Shown here: positions 56,247-64,000 of the stretch, piece by piece
Numbering within the stretch: the first letter of the stretch is position 1
Layout: each line of letters begins with the position of its first letter
Origin: Ophiobolus disseminans
Taxonomy: Eukaryota > Ascomycota > Dothideomycetes > Pleosporales > Phaeosphaeriaceae
Length of the DNA stretch: 64,000 nt
NCBI GenBank assembly: GCA_010093685.1
Contig: MU006216.1
Coordinates: forward strand, 2,846,487-2,910,486
Reading direction: 5' to 3'
Made by a program: the position numbers and the translations under genes
Notes under the pieces: generated by a model
Seen by the model: only the letters and a program-made list of their open reading frames with translations
What the model was told of the DNA's origin: nothing
The model's database searches: none

Positions 56247-57148
56247 ATTTGGGGTGAGGTGAAGGAAAGACGTGTTAGTATGGAAAGGGGAGTGTATATA
56301 GTTCTATTGTAAATCTTGAATGTATATACCTATTTGTTTACTCATCATCGATGCTTTGTGTAGTTAGCCGTGTTGCGCTTGAGTAAATCAGGACGATGCT
56401 ATGGTAATGGTGTTGGCACGCATTAGGTACTTTTCTATCCACTTGCAGCCAATGTCTATTCAATAGCGCATGTCGAGGTTCCCAATAAGTGTACTTTTTC
56501 GGTGCTATAGCTTCTGAAGGAGTCATGATTTTACATCTAGGGCTGCTAGTTTGATCGATATAGACGTCGGCAGGCAACACTGACAAGTGGAGGCCAGCAC
56601 TTCCGTTCATTCAACTGATGTGCACGCCACACAATCATCTCACGCAGTTGCAAGCATGTACAAGCTCGCGGAGTGGAGAAAGAAGTCTCGAACCGTGCGA
56701 TGGTTGTTTGAACACGATGTTCTAGGCAAGAACTAGGTTTACTTTAGCGCACCACGTGGTGGTTCCATTGGCTCAAACTGGGGCAGGAATCATCCCAACC
56801 TCAACACCTCCGTCCCACGCACCGAACTGGATGACGGTGCCGCGACAGCAGCCAGCAAACAAGCATTTGTGGCGGCCTCGGCTTGCAAAAAAGCTCATCA
56901 CTGGCAAAAGCTCGTTTGAGCCCGCCGTCAGCATACTAAATCCCTCCCTGCGTGCCTCAAGCTGACGGTCCTATTGGCTACCATGTGCGGGACCAAATGC
57001 CCTGCATCATCGAAGCGTGGGTGAGCATGCGCACTATATCTTGGGATGGTCCCTTGTCTTGGTGCCCAGCTTCCTTTCCTCATCCGCGGCAGACAAGCCT
57101 TCGACTAATTTCTTGTCTCTTTAATTGCCGTCTCGGCAAAGCTTCGCC
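56247..57148. other. Intergenic
   Basis: 0.9 kb spacer holding the 3' end of the cellulase and the phosphate transporter promoter. Nothing coding is supported. Confidence 0.5.
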
Positions 57149-58962
57149 ATGGCTAACAACAAGACTGCGGGAGGGAACAACGCGTTCCACAACTTCAACA
57201 ATGACTTTGCGCACATCGAAGACCCCAACGAGCGACGACGACTCGCTCTCGCTGAGATCGACAAGGCGCCATTCGGATGGTACCACATTCGCGCTATCCT
57301 CGTGGCTGGGACTGGGTTCTTCACGGATTCCTATGACATATTCTGCGTGTCGCTTCTGACGATCATGTTGGGTATCGTCTACCACAAAGGCGGCAAACTC
57401 ACCACCCCCCAAGACACGGCTATCAAACTCTCAACTTCGGCTGGGACGGTCATTGGCCAGGTCGGCTTTGGTGCGCTTGCTGATATTGTTGGGCGTAAGA
57501 AGATGTACGGTCTGGAGTTGATCTTGATCATCATCGCAACTCTGGCGCAGTCGCTTGTTGGCCCTGGACCCGGAACTTCGCTTGTCGGCCTCATCATCTT
57601 CTGGCGCGTGCTTATGGGCATCGGTATGTTAAAAGCACGATCATACTGTGGAGTTATGTTGTCTAACACACTCAGGTATTGGTGGAGATTACCCTCTCTC
57701 TTCCATCATCACATCCGAGTTTGCTACAACCAAATGGCGTGGCGCTATGATGGGCGCCGTGTTTGCCATGCAGGGCTTCGGCCAACTTGGCGGTGCGGTT
57801 GTCATGGTGTGCCTCGTATCTGGATTCAAAGGCAAGCTCGACAAAGCGACATCATACGCTACCTGCAAGGGCGACTGCCAGATTGCTGTCGATAAGATGT
57901 GGCGTGCGCTCATTGGTATCGGTATTGTTCCGGCATGCATCGCTCTGTACTACCGCCTCACGATTCCCGAGACTCCTCGCTACACCTTTGATGTCGCACG
58001 CGATGTCGAAAAGGCCAACGAAGATGTCAAACACTATGTTTCGGGTAAGAAGGGCGAAGGACACCCTGATGAAGCTCTTCAAGTTGCCGCACGGCGCCAG
58101 TCCGTTGCTCAGCTTGAAGTCCCAGTGGCTTCGTGGAGTGACTTCTTCCGCTTCTACGGCAAACTCCGGAACGGCAAGATCCTTTTCGGAACAGCCATGT
58201 CCTGGCTGGTACTTGATGTAAGCAAAACTTCGATTTTGAGTTGAGATGTGATAGCTAACATTCCGATTCAAGGTGGCATTCTACGGGCTCGGCCTGAACG
58301 CAACTACAATTCTCCAGGCTATTGGCTATGGAGGTGGAGCTACCGTTTACCACCAGCTGTACAACCTCGCCGCTGGTAACTGCATTCTCATCTGCGCCGG
58401 CGCCATCCCCGGATACTGGCTCGCAGTAGCTACCATCGACACCGTTGGCCGCAAGCCTCTCCAGCTCATCGGCTTCATCTTCCTCACCATCCTTTTCCTG
58501 GTCTGGGGTTTCGCGTACAATCACATCAGCAAGCACAGCATGTTGGGCATCTACATCCTGATTCAGCTCTTCTTCAACTGGGGCCCCAACACCACCACAT
58601 TCATCGTACCTGGCGAATGCTTCCCTACTCGCTACCGATCGACATCGCACGGCATCTCCGCCGCCAGCGGAAAGATTGGCTCGATCATCGCCCAGGGCGC
58701 TATTTCCCCACTCCGTACTCGTGGCGCTACCAAAGATAATGCAAGCCCATGGCTCAACCACGTCATGCAGATTTTCTCGGCTTTCATGTTCGCGGGCATC
58801 TTCACTACACTGCTCATCCCTGAGACTAAGCGCAGGACGCTTGAGGATCTTGCGCAGGATTGGGATATGGGTAACGAGAGCATCACTGGAGCGCCTGCTG
58901 CCCCCAAGCATGGCCATCGCAGCAGCGATGAAGCTGCTGCGGAGGCTGCGGCTGCGGCTTGA
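57149..58962 (+). CDS. Inorganic phosphate:H+ symporter, PHO84 type (MFS, PHS family)
   Basis: Three exons (57149-57623, 57676-58217, 58273-58962) give 568 residues with twelve expected helices. Family motifs are AGTGFFTDSYDIFCVSLLTI, GALADIVGRKKMYG (MFS motif A), GIGIGGDYPLSSIITSEFA, TKWRGAMMGAVFAMQGFGQL, NWGPNTTTFIVPGECFPTRY and IPETKRRTLEDL. It imports phosphate across the plasma membrane with protons. The signature GGDYPLSSII spans the first splice site. Introns are 52 and 55 nt. The C-terminus is an Ala-rich tail. No phosphate-response element was identified. Confidence 0.93.
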
Positions 58963-59186
58963 GGTTCGGAAGAGTCGCTTGTCTTTCATATCAGATTAAC
59001 ACGTTCGTTCGTTAGTACTGTAAAACTAGGACATCAAGCAATACATCACACGCACATGTCAGTATACTCAGTTTTCAAAGTGAATCTCTATTTCATTCTC
59101 TACAAAGGAATATCGCTCGATTAAACATCAAACATCTCCCACGTCTCGAATCATCATGCAACCAGCCATACCACATATACACCCCC

Positions 59187-61137
59187 CTACGCCTCCTTCC
59201 ACCCACACGCCATACCCCGAAACCACACCCTCGCATCCCTCGTCTCCACCTCCCCAAATCCCTCCCCCGTTCCTTCCAAACCCGCAAACTCCACCCTCCC
59301 CCGACTCACCCACCCCATCTTCGGCACCTCCACAACACGCTTTTCAGGTCTACTCCAAGGAAACTTTGTCTTGAAACACGTCATCTGGCTCAGCACCTTA
59401 TCCGGCTGCGTGCGGCCGTACACGATGTGCGTTGCGCAGTAGCGTGCGGAGGATGGGATTTGGTAAAGGGGGTCGGTGGGCGGTGAGGCGCTGGCGGTGG
59501 ATTCGAGGTTCATTAAGCCGGTGGGGGAGCGATGGAATTGGGTGCTGAAGGGTTTGTTGAGAAGGATAGGACGAAGGTGCGGAGGGACTTTTGGGATGGG
59601 GTAAGTGGTAGGGAGTGGTGTAGGAATAAATTGATGGCTGAGAGGGCGCGATTGCCGGGGATTTTGGACACTGTGAAGGATAGATCATGCGTCGGGGCTG
59701 GTGGTAGATCGTGTGCGTTGACTTTCTCTTCTAGGAGGAATTGCAGGGAGATGTTGGTGGACCCGGGCTGGAGGTACCGCATTGATTCGGCCGTGACGTT
59801 TGTTGCATCGCCGACAATTTCGTAGTGTGACGCGATGGTGATGTTGAAGGCCCAGTCATTGTTGGCGAAGGAGTATTTCTGGCCGTTGCGAGGAAGGTGC
59901 GCGTAGTGGAGTGGGTCGGCCGGTGCTTTGTAGTGGTTGAGAACTGGTCGTGGAGTTTTGATCGTCGCCCCGGAACCTCGACGAAATTTAGGGGATGGAC
60001 TTGACCGACCTGCTGGCGATGGCATGCCGATGCCGTTCTTGAGGAAGCTGTCTTCAGTATCAGCTGGCGGCATACGACATGGCTCAGGCGCTGGCGTGTT
60101 AGTGCTCTCTGGTGGGGCTGGAACATCATCCTCCATGGGAGTATCTTCTGTCTGATCTTGTTGATACACTCGCTCAGCTACTACTGGCGTGTAGACATTA
60201 TTGCTGGTTGGGCTGTAGCCGGCCAACGAGAAGAAGATGGGGCGATCATCTATGTGGGTCATCTCTTCGTCTTTTTCTCGCTCCTCAGAAGCGGGATCTA
60301 AAGTTGAAGGCTCGGATTCGACATTCCATGGTTGTGACTGCTCCGATTGTTGCTCATGGGAATGATGCTCCATCTTTTGCCTCTTCACAGGCAGCGGTAC
60401 TTTGCTATTGAATTTTCGCTTTTGCGGTGTGCTTGACCGCTTCATGAAGTCTTCAGCCATGAAACCATAGTCTGCTGGATGTGGAACTACATGAGGCAAG
60501 TACGATTGGCCGAGAAACGGTCCGCGATCACGCTTTGTGGGCGCTCTTGGTGCCGCGGTCGGCACGAATGTGTTCTGCTTCGGTGTCTCCGACTCAGCCT
60601 GTGGCGCTTCTTGTTTTTGCTATGATGACTTTGGAGTAGCAGGTGGTGAAAGTTGTTGTTTGAATTCTCTTGGTGCTGATTTTGGTGATGGGGTCATCGT
60701 TGGGACTTGCTGTGCCCGGGTGGCTGATCGTGCGTGTTGCGTAGAGCTGACGCGAGGAAACTGTTGTGGCTCAGATTGTGGCGCTTTGCCTTGTCGGAAG
60801 CGAGCATCTTTAGAGTTGCGACCCCAATCATCTCCGACAGGATAAGGTAGGGTGCGAAAAGCAATGGCTGGCCGATCGGATGTGAAGCAAACCGTGGCAC
60901 TGTCTGACCGTATTCTCGACGCGCAATCGGTTCGGACAGTACCTCGTACGCGTTAATGATTTCCTTCACTTGTTCTATTCCAGCATCTTGCTCCTTCACT
61001 GGCGCATTGGCCATTCGATCCGGTTGGAACTTCAAAAGAAAGCTGTGGTAGGTTGTCTTGATGTCCGCGAAAGAGACATTCAATATCGACTCGTAGTGTT
61101 TGATAGTGGTTTGGGGCCCCTTGTGCCCACTCAACAT
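59187..61137 (-). pseudogene. J-domain protein fused to an unrecognised domain, with stop and frameshifts
   Basis: From 61137 a J-like domain reads HYESILNVSFADIKTTYHSF and LKFQPDRMANAP, with Gln in place of the His of the HPD motif, then EIINAYEVLSEPIARREY. The frame is then lost (near 60860-60930) and resumes as PYPVGDDWGRNSKDARFRQG. It meets a TAG after PPATPKSS (about 60620), continues to a domain with NNDWAFNITIASHYEIVGDA, and shifts frame again near 59530 before PSSARYCATHIVYGRTQPD. The domain parts match the intact gene at 61458-62279 along their length. Three independent breaks suggest a decayed gene. Short unusual introns could explain one of them. Confidence 0.5.
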
Positions 61138-61457
61138 ACAGTTGAGTGATGTTTGCTGGGGTTGAGGTAGAGTCGAGGTGGTTAAGGGTTCTTTGGTTTA
61201 GCTATGTAAGATTGGAGTTCAATTAGTACTTGAGCAAGACCAGTCGTCGTGGGTGAACGTTCTATTTCACTTGCAAATTAAGCAGGTGGCTGTGCAAGAT
61301 GAGTCGTTTTGGACTAGAGTTGAATGAGGTCGGGAAGAACTGGTGATACCATGAATTATCTACGGGCAAACGGGTGAAGCCCACATTGCGGTGTTAGTTA
61401 ATCTCAAGAGAGTAATGCTGTGAGTAGGTTACATTGAGTCGAATATCGGTGGTCCAC

Positions 61458-62279
61458 TTACTCGGAGCTGTCAAATGGGCTGAGGACTGTCCGAAACCCT
61501 ACAGCTGCCACATGATGCCACTTGTCGCCATTCCGATCCTCAATCTTGTACTTCTCTTCTGACGACTTCAATTCTACCCACCGAATCGGAACGGTTTTAA
61601 GTTTCAGCGCTGGGAGAGTCGTGATCACAGACTCGGGGCATGCGCGAGAAAACACTGGATCGAGCGGCGATGGTTCAGACTCGCGCACCTGATCTGACGG
61701 CTCCTCGCGGGTAAAGATAAGATAGGTAGCGCAGGCACGAGCGTCCGGTGCTGCATAAGCTGGGGCCTCGAAATCGATGAACGGTTGAATGGGTTTTGGC
61801 GTTGGTGTAGCCTTTCGGAGGGATACGATCGTAACAATGAGGGTGCGGTCATACCGTTTTTGAGGCATTGTAAGGTAAATTGCCTTGAGTAGTGTGGTAA
61901 TGCTTGTAACATCTCGTCCTTCGGGTGTTTTGGAGATGTCTAAGTGGAAGTCATGTTCCTTTGTACCATCCTGTGGCGGCTTGTAGGCATGATTGCGTTC
62001 CAAGCTAAATGCTAGGGAAATGCAGATATGATGCATCTTCGAGGTCGTTACGTCCTCGATATCTATAACATGATATTCAGAGGATATTATAGCGTTCAAT
62101 CCCCAATCCTTGCTGCCATGTGTATATGAGGCCTCATCGTCTTGCTCAGGTGCTTCTGCATTAGTATTAGGCGTCTTCTTCGATTGATTTGTGTTTGCTC
62201 GAGGCTCTTCATCAGATGAAATGCTTGAAGACCGCTTTCTTTTCAATGGCTGTTTTGGACTTCTTGCGATCGCCTTCAT
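61458..62279 (-). CDS. Hypothetical protein, paralogue of the domain in the broken J-domain gene
   Basis: One open frame; from the chosen Met (MKAIARSPKQPLKRKRSSS, a likely nuclear signal) it has 273 residues. A longer frame to 62471 adds residues that do not look conserved. The domain from SKDWGLNAIISSEYHVIDI to DARACATYLIFTREEPSDQV parallels the neighbouring pseudogene (NNDWAFNITIASHYEIVG; SSARYCATHIVYGRTQPDK). The last codons are followed by a perfect donor (GTAAGT at 61459); if spliced to the TAG acceptor near 61360, the protein would still end in Glu. The function is unknown; the charged N-terminus suggests the nucleus. Confidence 0.55.
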   Translation of the reverse strand: MKAIARSPKQPLKRKRSSSISSDEEPRANTNQSKKTPNTNAEAPEQDDEASYTHGSKDWGLNAIISSEYHVIDIEDVTTSKMHHICISLAFSLERNHAYKPPQDGTKEHDFHLDISKTPEGRDVTSITTLLKAIYLTMPQKRYDRTLIVTIVSLRKATPTPKPIQPFIDFEAPAYAAPDARACATYLIFTREEPSDQVRESEPSPLDPVFSRACPESVITTLPALKLKTVPIRWVELKSSEEKYKIEDRNGDKWHHVAAVGFRTVLSPFDSSE

Positions 62280-62985
62280 ACTGTTCTTCGACGATGCGGT
62301 ACATATCTCACGCGCGTGATGGTGTAACTCTGGTTGAGATGTGACAGAGGGTGTAACTTGTCGTGTAGCGCGAACAAAAGGTAGAGAAGTGAAGATAGAA
62401 TCCGTGACTGCTCTCAAAGCAACTTCCAGACTAATAATCACTAGAGAGCGACTGCGTGGGTGCCAGTACACAGGAATTTAAGTGCAAAGAATGCCGTATA
62501 TTGTTGAATCATCTAGTCAAGGCCCGCGGGTGTTCCGAGACTGCCCCCTTTGAGTGCACAGTGTAAGATATTATGTTAACTGTATAACTGTGATGAAGCC
62601 TTCCCGCGGATGGGGTTTCCTTCTTCGACATTGTGTACGGAGCTGTCTGGTCCTGTAATTTCGACGCCACATTATAGGTTGCAGTACCTTGGCTCATGGC
62701 GGATCTCTTCAACTGTTTGTATCGGATTCCGAGGTGTGGCTCAACGGCACTTGTGGACTAACTGTTCATGGCGAGGTTGAAGAATATCTCCGCATTAATA
62801 CCTTCAACCGTGGAAGCCATACGTTCGGTACGTTGGACGTAAAACGTTGGTGGGGCCAAATGATGTCGAAGATGAAGAGGAGAACAGAGTTTGAAGTAAA
62901 AAGAGATAAAGAGAGGCATCTCCACTTCAAATCGCCTCAAGAGTTTCGACGGGATTAATAACCAGATCGAAGTGACCAGAAATCT

Positions 62986-63219
62986 TTGGGTCATGCGACG
63001 CAGGTCGTGGCCGAACGCCTGTTCACGCCGCGGATGTACCAAGACACCGAGGCCAAACATAGCCAAGAGCTATCAAAGCTTGCCTCTCACTTCGATTCCA
63101 GAATTCCGGAATCACACCTCACCCCGGCAAAGATCGTAGATCTTGTCAAGGAGTCGAAGAGGGTAGAAGCTGAACCTCTATTCAAAGGATTTGGGCAGAA
63201 CGTGAGCGATGATGATTGA
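62986..63219 (+). pseudogene. Possible C-terminal remnant of a BCS1-type AAA protein
   Basis: The frame reads GHATQVVAERLFTPRMYQDT and ELSKLASHFDSRIPESHLTP, then AKIVDLVKESKR. This resembles the region after the AAA module of BCS1-like ATPases, where a lid helix is followed by a conserved Pro-x-x-x-x-(S/T)-P-A segment. No Walker motifs are present upstream in any frame, so only a fragment remains, if the match is real. Confidence 0.3.
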
Positions 63220-63977
63220 GTGCTTTGTACTGCGCAAACGGTTCTTGCTCTCTTCTATCTCATGTTAGATCAGATCAACGAAATGCAACAACCATTGGGC
63301 CATGACCTGATCTAGTGCAAACGTACCTGGTCTAGAATGTCACTCCCTAGTTGTTTTCGCGGCCGCGGGTGTTGCCAAGCCACGACTGGCATTGCACTCC
63401 CGCAACACGACAACAAGATTACAGATACTGTACATAGCTCAGCGGAGATTTGCGCGCGATGTCAAATGAAGTTTGAGGTCAAAGTCGCGATGACCAAGTA
63501 CTGGTGGAAGTAGGCACGAGCCTCGCTTACCCCAATTTCCCCACCATCTTAGCCGTGCCAAGAGACCGCCAAGATCGGAGTGGCCTGCGCCATACGCTGG
63601 AGAAATCCGGGGTCCAGTTCTTCCGCCATTCAGCACCTGTCCTCTCAGCCACCACCCGACATCCCGCATCTTCATCTAACGGCCAGGTACCTGATGCAGG
63701 CAGACAGTGAACAGCTGCACCATCATAACGTTAAGATTCCATGCAGCTACGGAAAACGGCGCCCTTCAACCCAGCGCACGATGCGCCACGCCTCATCCAG
63801 AGGTGGGCTTACCGGAAGAATTTCGTTCGAACATGTGCAGCGTGCCGAGGACCTGGATCAACAGGGTCATTGCCCGAAATGATGTGATTCATGTGAATAG
63901 GTTAAATACGTCGATGTACGATAAATTGAAGCGTGCATCGATTCTCAGATCCTCCATCTGCATCTCCAAACTCCAAG
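63220..63977. other. Upstream region of the next gene
   Basis: No gene is supported. It leads to the start codon at 63978. Confidence 0.45.
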
Positions 63978-64000
63978 ATGAAGCTCTCAATTCTTTCCCT
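63978..64000 (+). CDS. Start of a gene cut by the window end, probably secreted
   Basis: ATG at 63978 opens MKLSILS, the usual beginning of a fungal signal peptide, in a good start context (CCAAGATGA). Only seven codons are in the window, so no function can be given. Confidence 0.45.

Noticed and set aside
58255..58989. 244-codon frame on the minus strand
   Set aside because: Antisense of the phosphate transporter; the plus strand has all family motifs.
1..64000. tRNA and rRNA genes, CRISPR arrays, bacterial operons
   Set aside because: No T-loop/anticodon-arm pattern, rRNA segment or regularly spaced repeat was found on reading; CRISPR and operon signals are not expected in a fungal nuclear genome. 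A tRNAscan run would be decisive.

Overview
This window is nuclear DNA from a filamentous ascomycete (Pezizomycotina). Genes are separated by short spacers and interrupted by many introns of about 40-115 bases with GT...AG borders. The gene set is eukaryotic and fungal: glucosidase I, PEX19, UBC9, a Pab2-type poly(A)-binding protein, a mitoribosomal protein, a PHO84-type transporter, a GH6 cellulase, rhodopsin-like integral membrane proteins, a C2H2 factor and a STAND-like protein. A Dothideomycete is the best guess from gene style alone. I could not test this.

Layout. 0-7 kb: SCP-x-type thiolase, two inverted copies of a ~130 bp MITE-like repeat, a uridine-kinase-like P-loop protein and GH63 glucosidase I. 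7-12.4 kb: gene-poor, with an Arg/Ser-rich F-box-like gene and a small spliced membrane protein. 12.4-23.1 kb: the most unusual block. An AAA ATPase and three unrelated-looking nuclear-type proteins lie in a row on the minus strand. The last of them is head-to-head with a STAND-like gene. The three proteins end in the same spaced C-terminal motif, and a broken copy of the STAND gene's first exon lies between two of them.

23.7-34.7 kb: housekeeping genes (PEX19, UBC9, Pab2, a J-protein) around a nested insertion. A BTB-type gene is split by a 2.1 kb Fot1/pogo transposon, which is itself split by a 268 bp solo LTR. 33-47 kb: three fungal rhodopsin-domain genes (one apparently intact, two with lesions), a secreted tripeptidyl-aminopeptidase-like hydrolase, a flavin monooxygenase and a mutated pogo-type transposon remnant.

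47.7-59 kb: acyl-CoA dehydrogenase, a divergent pair for mitochondrial gene expression (PPR protein and mS23), a DUF4419 protein, a GH6 cellulase and a phosphate transporter. 59-64 kb: two diverged copies of an unrecognised domain, one attached to a J domain and carrying several lesions, then a probable AAA remnant and the first codons of a secreted-protein gene cut by the window end.

Exon borders below were inferred by eye from splice signals and reading-frame continuity. For nearly every multi-exon model given as intact, the exon lengths sum to a multiple of three. Intact accessory genes sit beside broken relatives, and one dead transposon has stop codons at expected Trp and Gln positions. 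Both fit a genome shaped by transposons and perhaps by repeat-induced point mutation.
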